Below are positions 35,547 through 45,200 of a DNA stretch of 64,000 bases, piece after piece. The position numbers and the translations under genes were made by a program. Each line of letters starts with the position of its first letter. Position 1 is the stretch's first letter. Below the pieces are notes generated by a model. It was not told the DNA's origin and did no database searches. It saw only the letters and a program-made list of their open reading frames with translations. The stretch comes from Croceibacterium salegens (GTDB lineage: Bacteria > Pseudomonadota > Alphaproteobacteria > Sphingomonadales > Sphingomonadaceae). The stretch lies in contig NZ_WTYM01000023.1 in NCBI RefSeq assembly GCF_009827435.1, forward strand, positions 62,001 through 126,000, written 5' to 3'.

Positions 35547-36947
35547 CTAATTGCTATGCCCGGCCGGGGCTGGCGGTTCGCCCATAGCGTCCCCCATCCG
35601 GCGCAGAGCGGTAACCTTGTCGTGGAGCGGCTGCCAGTCGTCGCGCTCGGCGATGGCGGCCCAGTTCGCCTCGACTTCATCGATCAGTATCGTCTGTGGG
35701 GCGGCGTCGCTCCAGTAGGGATGTTCGTCCACAATTGGCTCAAACGGCGCGAGAGCGTCAGCCAGCTCGCCTTCTGTGCCGCGCCCGCCGCGATGGGCGA
35801 AGAAGAAGGCGTCCGGTCCGAGCCGGCCCTCGCGCATCGCCCGTTCGGCGGCTTCTATCAACCGGATCGCGTCGTCACGGTCGCCGCCGGTCAAGCCGAG
35901 GCGCCAGCAGAACCGCCGCGCCATCGCCGCGGTATAGCATTCGCCGAAACGGTTGTAGGCGGCGAGCAGCGGCTCGGGCTCGCTGATCCGCCGCAACGCG
36001 ATCGCAAGTTGGGCGAGGTTCCAGTGGATCGCTTCGGGCTGGCGGCCGAACGCGTAGAGCCCGCCGTGGTCGAAATAGGCGGCGGTAAAAGCCGGGTCCC
36101 ACAGTGGCAGCCAGCGCCACGGGCCGTAGTCGAAGCTCTCGCCGGTAATGTTCATGTTGTCCGAATTAAGCACGCCGTGAACGAACCCGGCGACCATGTA
36201 GCTAGCGGCAAGGTCGCCGAGCCGCTCGGCTGCCTGGTGCATCAATTGTGCTGCCGGTTCGTCGCGCCCGGGAGCGTCCTCCGGCGGCGGCGAACCGGGA
36301 TAGTTGGCGAGGCAATAGTCGACCAGCGCACGCATGTGCTCGTCTTCCTCGAGCACGGCGAGGCGCTGGAAGGTGCCAATGCGGATGTGCGAATGGCTCA
36401 GCCGAACGAGCACCGCCGAGCGGGTCGGCGAGGGTTCGTCCCCACGCTCCAGCTCTTCCCCGGTCTCGATCACCGAAAAGGTCTTCGAGGTATAGGTGCC
36501 CAGCGCCTCGAGCATTTCGGTGGCGAGGATCTCGCGCACGGCACCCTTGAGCGTCAGCCGACCGTCGGCGGTGCGGCTGAAAGGGGTGAGCCCACTGCCC
36601 TTGGTTCCGAGATCGAGCAGGCGACCGTTCGCATCGCGCATCTGCGCAAACGTAAAGCCACGCCCGTCGCCGATCTCGGGGTTGTACACGCGGAACTGGT
36701 GGCCGTGATAGCGCTGAGCCAGCGGCTGCGGAAGGTTGTCGGGCAGGGGCTCGAACCTGCCGAAGTGCGCGATCCACTGCTCGTCCGACAGCTCGCCGAG
36801 CCCAATCGCACGGTCCCAGCGGCGGTTGCGGAAGCGCAGCTCGTGCATCGGAAAATCGGCTGCCCGCACCGGAACGGCGAGCCAATCGGCCAGCTCGAGG
36901 ATTTGCGGATCGGGGCTGTAGGGGGCGGGTTGCGGTTCGGCACGCAT
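35547..36947 (-). CDS. selO: SelO protein AMPylator
   Basis: 466 residues. It has the SelO hallmarks: RYHGHQFRVYNPEIGDGRGF (20 residues), LDLGTKGSGLTPFSR, the AR-ED equivalents and HGVLNSDNMNITGES. These inverted-ATP pseudokinases transfer AMP to target proteins and respond to redox stress. The length is typical. The C-terminal Cys seen in eukaryotic selenoprotein forms is absent here, as in many bacteria. It probably shares a transcript with astD. Divergent from the hydrolase by 65 bp. Confidence 0.88.
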   Translation of the reverse strand: MRAEPQPAPYSPDPQILELADWLAVPVRAADFPMHELRFRNRRWDRAIGLGELSDEQWIAHFGRFEPLPDNLPQPLAQRYHGHQFRVYNPEIGDGRGFTFAQMRDANGRLLDLGTKGSGLTPFSRTADGRLTLKGAVREILATEMLEALGTYTSKTFSVIETGEELERGDEPSPTRSAVLVRLSHSHIRIGTFQRLAVLEEDEHMRALVDYCLANYPGSPPPEDAPGRDEPAAQLMHQAAERLGDLAASYMVAGFVHGVLNSDNMNITGESFDYGPWRWLPLWDPAFTAAYFDHGGLYAFGRQPEAIHWNLAQLAIALRRISEPEPLLAAYNRFGECYTAAMARRFCWRLGLTGGDRDDAIRLIEAAERAMREGRLGPDAFFFAHRGGRGTEGELADALAPFEPIVDEHPYWSDAAPQTILIDEVEANWAAIAERDDWQPLHDKVTALRRMGDAMGEPPAPAGHSN

Positions 36948-37012
36948 CTGGCATTAGTGGCCGCCGGAACGGGGCAGCGCAAGGCGGCTCCTGAGCAGGG
37001 ATCTACCGCGGC

Positions 37013-37876
37013 ATGGCCCAACCCGTTTGGCAGGACGACGAGTGGGAATCCGCCGACGGTCTCAAGCTGCACTATCGCGATTACCCGGGCGGGGAAGGCA
37101 AGCCGCCGCTGCTCTGCCTGCACGGCCTGACTCGGAATGCGCGTGATTTCGCCCCGCTGGCCGAACGCTTTGCCGGGGAGTGGCGGATGATCGTGCCCGA
37201 AATGCGCGGGCGGGGCGACAGCGAGTACGGGCGCGACGGATCAAGCTACAACCTGCCGACCTACGTCGATGACGTCGTGCGCCTGCTGCAGCAACTGGAC
37301 GTGGGGTCGGTGGCGGTGGTCGGCACCTCGATGGGCGGGTTGATGGCGATGTTCATCGCGCAGGCCAAGGCCTGGCCGCTCGCCGGGGTCGCGCTCAACG
37401 ACATCGGGCCCGACCTTGAACCTGAAGGCGTCGCCCGCATTCGCGAATACGTCGGGCAGGGCGGCAGCTACGAAACCTGGATGCACGCCGCGCGCGCGCT
37501 GCGTGAAAGCAACGGGTCGGCGCACCCCACCTTCGGCCTGTCCGAATGGATCGCCTTCGCCAAACAGCTGATGTGCATAAGCGGCAACGGCCGTATTACC
37601 TTCGACTACGACATGCGCGTCGCCGAATCGCTTCAGAACAACGATGCAGGCATCGGCCTGGATCTGTGGCCTGCCTATCGCTCGCTTGCCGGGATGCCCC
37701 TGCTCGTCCTGCGCGGTGAATTGTCGGACCTGATTTCGCAAGCGACGGTCGAAGCGATGCAAGGTGAGGTGCTGGGGGCAAAGGCCGTCACGGTGCCCGG
37801 CGTCGGCCACCCCCCGCTGCTCGGCGAACCGGCGGCGCAGGAGGCGATTGCCGCGTGGCTGGCGGACATCGCATGA
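37013..37876 (+). CDS. Alpha/beta hydrolase
   Basis: 287 residues. Alpha/beta hydrolase fold with HGLTRNARDF (oxyanion loop), the nucleophile Ser in GTSMGG (about 107), and His in GVGHPPLL near the end. It is a cytoplasmic esterase, peptidase or haloperoxidase-type enzyme with unknown substrate. Its stop overlaps the next start by four bases (ATGA), so the glycosyltransferase is translationally coupled. Confidence 0.78.
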   Translation: MAQPVWQDDEWESADGLKLHYRDYPGGEGKPPLLCLHGLTRNARDFAPLAERFAGEWRMIVPEMRGRGDSEYGRDGSSYNLPTYVDDVVRLLQQLDVGSVAVVGTSMGGLMAMFIAQAKAWPLAGVALNDIGPDLEPEGVARIREYVGQGGSYETWMHAARALRESNGSAHPTFGLSEWIAFAKQLMCISGNGRITFDYDMRVAESLQNNDAGIGLDLWPAYRSLAGMPLLVLRGELSDLISQATVEAMQGEVLGAKAVTVPGVGHPPLLGEPAAQEAIAAWLADIA

Positions 37877-39012
37877 GCGCCGCGGGAGCGAAGCCGCGCA
37901 TACTGCACCTGCATTCGACGTTCGATGCGGGCGGCAAGGAAGTGCGCTGCGTGCGGCTGATCAATGCGCTCTCCCGCGAGGCCGAGCACGCCATCGTTTC
38001 CAGCGATTACGAAAAGCGCGGCGCGGCAAAGCTGCTCGACCGGAAGGCCAACGTCAGCTGGCCGCCGTTTCCTTCGCTCAACGGCAAGCCCTGGCCGCGG
38101 CGACTGGCAAAGCTGGCGGCGGCGATGCAGAACTATGACCTGATCTGCACCTACAATTGGGGGGCGATGGACGCGGTGCTGGCGCACACCCTGTTCGCCG
38201 ACGCCTTCAATTTGCCGCCGCTGATCCACCACGAGGATGGCTTCAACGAGGACGAGGCGGACGGGCTCAAGGCTTCGCGCAACTTCTACCGCCGCATCGC
38301 GCTCGGCCGCACTTCGGCGCTGGTCGTGCCCTCGCGCACGCTGGAGACGGTCGCGCTGCGCGCCTGGCACCAGCCGCGCAGCCGGGTGCGGCGCATTCCC
38401 AACGGCATCGCGACGATGGACTATGCCGGCAAGCCGAAGCGCGACCTGCTGCCGGGTCTCGTCAAGCGCAAGGGCGAGCTGTGGGCCGGGACGCTCGCTG
38501 GGCTCCGCAAGGTCAAGAACCTGCCGGCCATGGTCCGCGCCTTCGCCGGACTGCCCGAGGAATGGCAACTCGTCATCGCCGGGGAAGGGCCGGAGCGCGG
38601 TGCGATCGAGGAAGAGGCTCGCCGCCTCGGGATCGAGGACCGGGTGCACCTGCCCGGCTTCACCGACGCCGCATCGCTGGCGCCGCTGTTCGATATTTTC
38701 GTGCTCTCCTCGCAGTCCGAGCAGTTCCCGATCTCGGTGCTCGAGGCGATGGCGGCCGGGGTGCCGGTGGCGGCGCCCGCGGTCGGCGACGTTTCGGGCA
38801 TGGTCGCCAAGGAGAACCTGCCGTTCATCGTGGCACCGGAAGACGAGGCGGCGCTTGGTGCGGCCATGGTAGCGCTGGCGGCCGATCCGGTGTTGCGAAC
38901 CAAGGTCGGCATGGCCAACCGCGCCAAGGCACGCGAGGAGTATGAGGAGGCAAAGATGGTCGAGCGCTACAAGGCGCTCTACTGGTCGGTCATGGAACAG
39001 CGCGCCGGCTGA
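37873..39012 (+). CDS. GT4-family glycosyltransferase
   Basis: 379 residues from the ATG at 37873. GT-B fold of family 4: N-terminal HLHSTFDAGGKE, C-terminal nucleotide-sugar domain with AGTLAGLRKVKNLPAMV and SSQSEQFPISVLEAMAAGVP (E-x7-E motif). It likely adds a sugar to a lipid or cell-surface carrier; donor and acceptor are unknown. It overlaps the hydrolase gene by ATGA, unusual company that suggests modification of one small-molecule or lipid product. Confidence 0.78.
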   Translation: MSAAGAKPRILHLHSTFDAGGKEVRCVRLINALSREAEHAIVSSDYEKRGAAKLLDRKANVSWPPFPSLNGKPWPRRLAKLAAAMQNYDLICTYNWGAMDAVLAHTLFADAFNLPPLIHHEDGFNEDEADGLKASRNFYRRIALGRTSALVVPSRTLETVALRAWHQPRSRVRRIPNGIATMDYAGKPKRDLLPGLVKRKGELWAGTLAGLRKVKNLPAMVRAFAGLPEEWQLVIAGEGPERGAIEEEARRLGIEDRVHLPGFTDAASLAPLFDIFVLSSQSEQFPISVLEAMAAGVPVAAPAVGDVSGMVAKENLPFIVAPEDEAALGAAMVALAADPVLRTKVGMANRAKAREEYEEAKMVERYKALYWSVMEQRAG

Positions 39013-39139
39013 TCAAGCGCTTCACCGGCGGTTCACCTGCCGGGGGACAGTGCCGGGGGACACTGGCCGATAGGCAATTGCGATTTCGCGCCCATGGCCT
39101 TAACGGGGCGCGCAGAGAGAAAACAGCAACGGACCCCGC

Positions 39140-39922
39140 GTGGCCCTCACACCGACATTGCCGCAGACCGAAGACGAAAAACGCGCCGCCCGCGAAATCG
39201 CGCAGCAGGACATGCTCCTGCGCGAGGTCGACGAGGCCGTGCGGCAGGACGAAGCGGCCCAGTTCGCCAGGAAGTACGGCAAGATCATTGCCGGCATCAT
39301 CGTTGCCGGGCTGCTCGCCTTTGGCGGTTACCTCCTGTGGGAGGAGAACAGCGAGAAGACGCTCGAGCAGGGTTCGGAGAGCTTCGTCTCCGCGCTGGAC
39401 CAGCTCGATGCCGGCAATCTCGACAAGGCCGACCGCCAGCTCGAGGAACTCTCCAAGGACGGTTCGCCCGGCGCTCAGGCGGCCGCGAACCTGCTGCGCG
39501 CCGCGATCGCCGCCGACAAGCATGACACGGACAAGGCCGCGCAAATGTTCTTCGCCCTGGCCGACGATACCAGCGCGCCGCAGGCCTACCGCGACCTCGC
39601 CGCGATCCGTGGCGTTTCGACCAATTACGACAAGATGAAGCCGCAGCAGGTCATCGACCGGCTCAAGCCGCTCGCCGTGCCCGGCAACGCCTTCTTCCCG
39701 AGTGCCGCCGAACTGGTCGCCATGGCCTATGTCCAACAGGACAAGAAGGACCTCGCCGGTCCGCTATTCGCGGCCATCGCCAAGGACGACAATGCTCCGC
39801 AGTCGCTGCGCTCGCGCGCGCGGCAGATGTCCGGCCTGCTCGGCTTCGATGCCGTCGAGGACGCCGAAGCAACCGTTTCCGAAGATGCACAGCCGAGCAC
39901 CGCGGCCGAAACCGCGCAGTGA
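39140..39922 (+). CDS. YfgM-like tetratricopeptide membrane protein
   Basis: 260 residues from a GTG at 39140. One membrane helix (about 49-68, AGIIVAGLLAFGGYLLW) anchors the protein, with a TPR-like periplasmic region (about 75-230) and an acidic tail. This is the YfgM/TPR_21 family, which works with the SecYEG-BamB interface in envelope protein biogenesis. It sits immediately before bamB, as in other proteobacteria. Upstream at 39038-39063 is a 13-bp sequence repeated twice. Confidence 0.8.
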   Translation: MALTPTLPQTEDEKRAAREIAQQDMLLREVDEAVRQDEAAQFARKYGKIIAGIIVAGLLAFGGYLLWEENSEKTLEQGSESFVSALDQLDAGNLDKADRQLEELSKDGSPGAQAAANLLRAAIAADKHDTDKAAQMFFALADDTSAPQAYRDLAAIRGVSTNYDKMKPQQVIDRLKPLAVPGNAFFPSAAELVAMAYVQQDKKDLAGPLFAAIAKDDNAPQSLRSRARQMSGLLGFDAVEDAEATVSEDAQPSTAAETAQ

Positions 39923-39933
39923 TGGAAAGATCT

Positions 39934-41280
39934 ATGAACGCCAAGACCTTCTCGACCGTACTGCGCAACACCGTCGCCGCGCTGGCGCTCGCGGGCATGC
40001 TGAGCGGCTGCGCCGTGTTCGGCGGCAAGGACAAGGCGAAGACGCCGACCGTCGGCAATCGCCAGCCGATCCTCTCGCGCATCGCCACCACGGTTACCCC
40101 AGACCCATCGCTCGCGGGCGTGTCGGTCGTGGTTCCGCCTCCGCAGGTGAACACGGACTTTGCCCAGGCCGCCGGTTCGGCGACCAAGGCGACCGGCAAC
40201 CTTGCGCTCTCGGCCACCCCGACGCAGGTCTGGTCCACCTCGATTGCCGGCACCAGCAAGCGTGAGCGCCTCGCCGCGGCCCCTGTCATCGGCGGCGGCA
40301 TGCTCTACGTGGTCGACACGAACGGCGCAGTGCAGGCGTTCGACGCCGCCACCGGGAGCAAGCGGTGGACCTACCAGACCGACCTCGAAAAGGACCTGCG
40401 TCCGTCATCGTTCGGCGGGGGCGTGAGCTATGCCGACGGCAAGGTCTACGCCACCAGCGGCGCGGGCGACGTGGTCAAGCTCGATGCCACGACCGGCGCC
40501 GAGGAATGGCGCACGCGCCCGGCCGGGCCGCTGCGCGGATCGCCGACCGTCGCCTTCAACGCGGTCTATGCGATGACGCAGGACAACCAGATCTTCTCGC
40601 TGGCGATCGATGACGGCCGCATCCTGTGGCAGGACGCCGCCGCTTCGGGCGAATCCGGCGTGTTCGGCGTCGCCGCCCCGGCCGCCGGGCAGGGCACGGT
40701 GATCGCCGGGTACAGCACCGGCGAGATCGTCGCCTACCGCTACGAAAACGGCCGCACGCTGTGGTCCGACGCGCTGGCGCGGACCTCGATCTCGACCTCG
40801 GTCAGCACGCTCACCGACGTCGATGCCGACCCGATCATCGACAACGGCCGCGTCTACGCGCTCGGCCAGGGCGGGCGCATGGCGGCCTACGAACTGGTCA
40901 CCGGCCAGCGCATCTGGGAGCTTTCGCTGGCGGGTATCTCGACCCCGGTCGTGGCCGGCGAGTGGATTTTCACCCTGACCGACGATGCGCGCCTGCTGGC
41001 GATCGCCCGTTCGAGCGGCAAGGCCCGCTGGATCACCCAGCTGATGCGCTACAAGAACGAGGAAAAGCGCACCAATCCGGTGTTCTGGACCGGTCCGGTG
41101 CTGGCCGGCAACCGCCTGTGGATCGGCAACACCCGCGGCGAGCTCAAGTCGGTCGACGTGATGACCGGCGAAGTGTCCGACTTTGCCGAGTTCAACAGCG
41201 GCATTACCCTGCCGCCGATCGTGGCCAACCAGACGCTCTACATCCTAGAAGATAACGGCAAGATCACCGCCTACCGCTGA
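39934..41280 (+). CDS. bamB: BamB outer-membrane assembly lipoprotein
   Basis: 448 residues from the ATG at 39934 (earlier GTG/ATG at 39919/39922 also possible). The lipobox LSGC gives a lipidated Cys. The mature part is an eight-bladed PQQ-like beta-propeller with repeated W-x-x-x and AFDAATG motifs. It is a scaffold of the BAM complex that inserts outer-membrane barrels. It immediately follows the YfgM-like gene and is followed by a 9-bp stem-loop. Confidence 0.88.
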   Translation: MNAKTFSTVLRNTVAALALAGMLSGCAVFGGKDKAKTPTVGNRQPILSRIATTVTPDPSLAGVSVVVPPPQVNTDFAQAAGSATKATGNLALSATPTQVWSTSIAGTSKRERLAAAPVIGGGMLYVVDTNGAVQAFDAATGSKRWTYQTDLEKDLRPSSFGGGVSYADGKVYATSGAGDVVKLDATTGAEEWRTRPAGPLRGSPTVAFNAVYAMTQDNQIFSLAIDDGRILWQDAAASGESGVFGVAAPAAGQGTVIAGYSTGEIVAYRYENGRTLWSDALARTSISTSVSTLTDVDADPIIDNGRVYALGQGGRMAAYELVTGQRIWELSLAGISTPVVAGEWIFTLTDDARLLAIARSSGKARWITQLMRYKNEEKRTNPVFWTGPVLAGNRLWIGNTRGELKSVDVMTGEVSDFAEFNSGITLPPIVANQTLYILEDNGKITAYR

Positions 41281-41293
41281 CCTTCGCGTCTTA

Positions 41294-41326
41294 CCCGGCC
41301 CTTAACCCTTTTGCGGTAGGGCCGGG
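41294..41326 (+). terminator. Stem-loop after bamB
   Basis: CCCGGCCCT (41294-41302) pairs perfectly with AGGGCCGGG (41318-41326), 14 bp past the bamB stop, with a 15-base loop and no T-run. It ends 4 bp before the next ATG (41331), so it could also affect translation of the methyltransferase gene. Confidence 0.45.
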
Positions 41327-41330
41327 CGCG

Positions 41331-42698
41331 ATGAACGCGCAATCCCATCAGGCGGCCCAGGACCGGGCAGGCCCGCCCGCGAGCGACGTTTCGGCGTGGG
41401 TCGGGGTGAGCGGGTTGTTGGCGCTCGCCGGGTATATCCTGCTTGCGCGCCACTGGCCGGATATTGCAGAGGCCTTCGACCTGCCGGGCCCGCGCGCGCG
41501 CCTTTCCGGGCCGTACAGCGCCTTCCTGGCGATGGTCCTGACCGGGCTGGTCATGGCCGCCTGGTCGATCTTCGTCGACAAGGTCCACCACAATCCCAGC
41601 ACCGGCATCGACTGGGCCAACCCGCGTCCCCTCAGGCAGGCCCTCGACACCGCGGCGACCAAGATCGCCGGATTGTGGGCGACATGGGCGCTGATCGGTT
41701 TCGCCTATTGCCTGGGCCGCTTCTACTGGGACGGGCAGTTTCTCTTCGCGATGGAAGTGATCGGCGCAGCGGCGCTACCGATGTTCGTGCTGTCGATCCC
41801 TTATGTGCTGTGGCTCGACCGCGTGCTGGTCAACCCGCGCGACGGTGCCTGGCATTTCGGCGCGCTGCTGATCGGGCGCGAAGCGTGGGATATCGAGCGG
41901 GTCAAGAAGCACTGGCGCGCCTGGACCATCAAGGGCTTCTTCAGCGCCTTCATGATTTCGATCCTGCCGCCGGGTTTCGCTCAGGTGGTCGATGCCGATT
42001 TCTCGCAGGTGCTGCACAACCCGGTCTATGCGGGCAACGCGCTGCTCAGCCTGATGTTCGTGGTCGATGTGCAGATCGGCACCGTCGGATACCTGCTGAC
42101 GATGCGCCCGCTCGACGCGCACATCCGCAGCGGCAACCCGCTGCTCGCCGGCTGGGTAGCCGCGCTGCTGTGTTACCCACCGTTCGTCTACGGCTTCATG
42201 GGCGACGGTGGGCTGCTGCAGTACGAATACAACACCGCCGATTGGTCCTACTGGTTCGACGGGCATCCGGCGGTGCTCTGGGCCTGGGCCGCGCTGCTGG
42301 TGTTCCTGACCGCGGTCTACGCCTGGGCGACGGTCGCCTTCGGCATCCGCTTCTCCAACCTCACCTATCGCGGGGTGCTGACCAACGGTCCGTATCGCTT
42401 CACGCGCCATCCGGCCTATCTCAGCAAGAACATGTTCTGGTGGCTGTCGACGATGCCGATGATGGTCACCAGCCATTCGTGGGTCGACGTGATCCGCAAC
42501 ACCGTGTTCATGGCCTGCGTCAGCGGGGTCTACTACTGGCGGGCGCGGACCGAGGAAGCGCACCTTCTGGCAGAAGACGCCAAGTACCGCGAATACCATG
42601 CGTGGATGCAAGCGCATGGCCTTGTGACCGCACCGCTCGCGCGCTTGCTCGGTCGTGCCGCAGTACGCCGCCAGCCGCAGGTGCAGCCGGCGGAATAG
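41331..42698 (+). CDS. ICMT-family membrane methyltransferase
   Basis: 455 residues with about 10 membrane helices. The C-terminus has the isoprenylcysteine carboxyl methyltransferase / phospholipid methyltransferase signature: GPYRFTRHPAYLSKNMFWWLS, then RARTEEAHL and YREYHAWM. It likely methylates a hydrophobic substrate using S-adenosylmethionine. The N-terminal half is an extra membrane block of unknown role, making the protein longer than the usual 200-residue ICMT. It stops next to the ABM gene. Confidence 0.72.
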   Translation: MNAQSHQAAQDRAGPPASDVSAWVGVSGLLALAGYILLARHWPDIAEAFDLPGPRARLSGPYSAFLAMVLTGLVMAAWSIFVDKVHHNPSTGIDWANPRPLRQALDTAATKIAGLWATWALIGFAYCLGRFYWDGQFLFAMEVIGAAALPMFVLSIPYVLWLDRVLVNPRDGAWHFGALLIGREAWDIERVKKHWRAWTIKGFFSAFMISILPPGFAQVVDADFSQVLHNPVYAGNALLSLMFVVDVQIGTVGYLLTMRPLDAHIRSGNPLLAGWVAALLCYPPFVYGFMGDGGLLQYEYNTADWSYWFDGHPAVLWAWAALLVFLTAVYAWATVAFGIRFSNLTYRGVLTNGPYRFTRHPAYLSKNMFWWLSTMPMMVTSHSWVDVIRNTVFMACVSGVYYWRARTEEAHLLAEDAKYREYHAWMQAHGLVTAPLARLLGRAAVRRQPQVQPAE

Positions 42699-42998
42699 TC
42701 AGAAGGGGTCGGAGTCGCCCGTTTCGCGGATTGAGATGTCGCGATCGTGGAAGCCCAGCGCCTCACGCTCTTCCTGCCAGCGGCGCATGTGCCGGGTGGC
42801 GAAATGGGCTTCGAGCGCAGCGCGGTCGTCCCATTCCTCGTAGACCCGGAACAGGCCCGCTTCGGTCACGTCCTCGGCGTAGGAATAGGTCCGGCACCCC
42901 GGTTCGAGCAGCGATGCGGTAATGACTTCGAGCATCGGCTCGCGCGCCTCGGCGATGCGGTCGGTCGGCAGGCGGAAATGACCGCTGACGACGATCAC
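42699..42998 (-). CDS. ABM-domain protein
   Basis: 99 residues from a GTG at 42998, antibiotic biosynthesis monooxygenase-type ferredoxin-like fold (VIVVSGHFRLP ... YEEWDDRAALEAHF). These small dimers are often quinol- or heme-related oxygenases, or of unknown activity. It lies 2 bp after gshA on the same strand, so it is the last gene of a gshA transcript. No clear binding site for the GTG. Confidence 0.65.
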   Translation of the reverse strand: MIVVSGHFRLPTDRIAEAREPMLEVITASLLEPGCRTYSYAEDVTEAGLFRVYEEWDDRAALEAHFATRHMRRWQEEREALGFHDRDISIRETGDSDPF

Positions 42999-43000
42999 GC

Positions 43001-44371
43001 TCAGAAGCTCTCTTCGTAGACGCGGGTGATGTCGCCGCCCCACGCGCCGTTGTACTTGTCGAGCAGGCGCTGCGCCGGAACCACGCCGGAATCGACGATT
43101 TCCTCGAGCGGTTCGAGGAAGCCGGACTCGTTGTCGCCGCTGGCGTTGAGCTTCACTCTGCGCGACAGGCCGCCGCGGGCGATCGGCAATACTTCGCGGG
43201 CCAGCGAGAGCAGCGTCTTGCCGCCGGGGATCGGTGCGTCGAGCGCCAGCTTGGGCACCGCGTTGCGCAGCGCCTCGCGCTCTTCCATCGTCCAGTCCTT
43301 GACCAGGTCCCAGGCGGCGTCGAGCGCGGCGCGGTCGTAGAGCAGGCCGACCCACAGCGCGGGCAGGGCGCAGATCCTGTTCCACGGACCGCCGTCGGCG
43401 CCGCGCATCTCGAGGAACGACTTGAGGCGCACTTCGGGGAAGGCGGTCGAAAGGTGGTCGGTCCAGTCGCTGGTCGTCGGCAGTTCGCCGGGCAGTGCCG
43501 GGAGTTCGCCCTTGAGGAAATCGCGGAAGCTCTGACCGGCGGCGTCGATGTATTTCCCGTCGCGGAAGACGAAGTACATCGGCACGTCGAGCATGTAGTC
43601 GACGTAGCGTTCGTACCCGAAGCCGTCCTCGAACACGAAGGGCAGCATGCCGGTGCGGTGCGGGTCGGTGTCCGACCAGATGTGGCTGCGGTAGCTGAGG
43701 AAGCCGTTGGGCTTGCCTTCGGTGAACGGCGAGTTGGCGAACAGCGCGGTGGCCAGCGGCTGGAGGGCGAGGGATGTGCGGAACTTCGCCGCCATGTCCT
43801 CTTCGCTCGAATAGTCGAGGTTGGTCTGGATGGTGCAGGTGCGCAGCATCATGTCGAGGCCGAGATTTCCGACCCGCGGCATGTGCCGCAGCATGATGTC
43901 GTAGCGGCCCTTGGGCATGATCGGCAGATCGGCGCGGGTCTTGTCGGGCCACATGCCCAGGCCGAGGAAGCCGACCCCGAGCGCATCGCCGACGGCTTTG
44001 CACTGGTGGAGGTGGCGGCCGGTTTCGGCGCAGGTCTGGTGCAGGTTCTCGACTGCGGCACCCGACAGTTCGAGCTGCCCGGCGGGTTCGAGGCTGATCG
44101 TGCCGTCGGCACCGCCCATGGCGATGACCTTTCCGCCTTCCTCGATCGGCTCCCAGCCGAACTGCCGCATTTCCAGCAGGATGTCGTGGATACCTCCGGG
44201 CTCGTCATAGCTCGGGGCGGTATGGTCGGAGAGCTTGTAGACGAGCTTTTCGTGCTCGGTGCCGATACGCCAGCGCTCGCGCGGCTTCTCGCCGTCCTGC
44301 ATCGGGGCCACGAGCTGGTCGCGGCTTTCGATCCGCGGCTCCTCCCCCTCTGACGCCTTGCGCGTGCTCAT
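43001..44371 (-). CDS. gshA: Glutamate-cysteine ligase
   Basis: 456 residues from the ATG at 44371 (in-frame ATG at 44413 gives an unlikely basic extension). The GTEHEKLV motif near residue 37, MGGADGTISLEPAGQLELSG, and an NLGLDMMLRTCTIQTNLD region place it in the class II (plant/alphaproteobacterial) type. It makes gamma-glutamylcysteine, the first step of glutathione synthesis, and so links to the redox genes nearby. gshB is not in the window. Confidence 0.9.
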   Translation of the reverse strand: MSTRKASEGEEPRIESRDQLVAPMQDGEKPRERWRIGTEHEKLVYKLSDHTAPSYDEPGGIHDILLEMRQFGWEPIEEGGKVIAMGGADGTISLEPAGQLELSGAAVENLHQTCAETGRHLHQCKAVGDALGVGFLGLGMWPDKTRADLPIMPKGRYDIMLRHMPRVGNLGLDMMLRTCTIQTNLDYSSEEDMAAKFRTSLALQPLATALFANSPFTEGKPNGFLSYRSHIWSDTDPHRTGMLPFVFEDGFGYERYVDYMLDVPMYFVFRDGKYIDAAGQSFRDFLKGELPALPGELPTTSDWTDHLSTAFPEVRLKSFLEMRGADGGPWNRICALPALWVGLLYDRAALDAAWDLVKDWTMEEREALRNAVPKLALDAPIPGGKTLLSLAREVLPIARGGLSRRVKLNASGDNESGFLEPLEEIVDSGVVPAQRLLDKYNGAWGGDITRVYEESF

Positions 44372-44453
44372 CGCGGCGCGTTTAGCGGATCGGTTGCGAT
44401 CCGCCACCTGCAATTTTCATGGGTAGCGACAAGCCGGACTTATGGTGCGGGAA

Positions 44454-45200
44454 TCACGCCCAATCGCCCGTCGCGCCCATCCACAGCGCCACGGCAGAAA
44501 GGGCCGCGGTTTCGCCCCGCAGGATGCGCGGACCGAGCGAGACGGGGACCGCCGCAGGGTGGGCACGGATCGCGGCTCGCTCGGCGTCGTCGAAGCCGCC
44601 TTCGGGGCCGATCAGGATGGCCGCCGGTCCGGCGTGGGCCGCAAAGGCCTGCGGTGCCGGCTTGCCGCCCATCTCGTCGGCGAAGAACAGCGCGCGCTCC
44701 TTTGGCCAGTCGCGAAGCAGGGCTTCCAGCGAGACCGGCTCGTGGAGTTCGGGCAGCGCGGTGCGGGCGCACTGTTCCGCCGCTTCGATGACATGGGCGC
44801 GGGCGCGGTCGAGGTTGAGCTTGTCGGCCACGCAGCGGCGGGTGACCATCGGGCGGATGACCCGCACGCCCAGCTCGGTCGCCTTTTCGAGCACGAGGTC
44901 GAAGCGGTCTTTCTTGAGCAGGGCGGGGCAGAGCCACAGGTCGGGCACGTCTTCGCGGGGCCGCAGTTGCTCGACCGGTTCGAGCACCACCTCGCGCTTG
45001 CCCGCCGAGAGCACCCGCGCGGCCCATTCGCCGGTGGTGTCGTCGCACAGCACGACGGAATCGCCTTCGTCCACCCGCATTACCTTGGCGAGGTAGTGCG
45101 CCTGGTTCCCCTCGACCGCTATCGCCGCACCCGGCACCAGGGGACCGGTCACGAACAGGCGAGGGGCGCTTCGTGGCGGCCAGGCGGGGGTAGCGGGCAT
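44454..45200 (-). CDS. rsmE: 16S rRNA m3U1498 methyltransferase
   Basis: 248 residues from the ATG at 45200. A SPOUT knot methyltransferase: N-terminal PUA-like domain and C-terminal ILIGPEGGFDDAERAA and LGPRILRGETAA. It methylates U1498 of 16S rRNA. Its start overlaps the alkylation-repair gene stop by one base (TGATG), so the two are coupled. It lies 82 bp behind gshA's start, in the same direction. Confidence 0.9.
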   Translation of the reverse strand: MPATPAWPPRSAPRLFVTGPLVPGAAIAVEGNQAHYLAKVMRVDEGDSVVLCDDTTGEWAARVLSAGKREVVLEPVEQLRPREDVPDLWLCPALLKKDRFDLVLEKATELGVRVIRPMVTRRCVADKLNLDRARAHVIEAAEQCARTALPELHEPVSLEALLRDWPKERALFFADEMGGKPAPQAFAAHAGPAAILIGPEGGFDDAERAAIRAHPAAVPVSLGPRILRGETAALSAVALWMGATGDWA

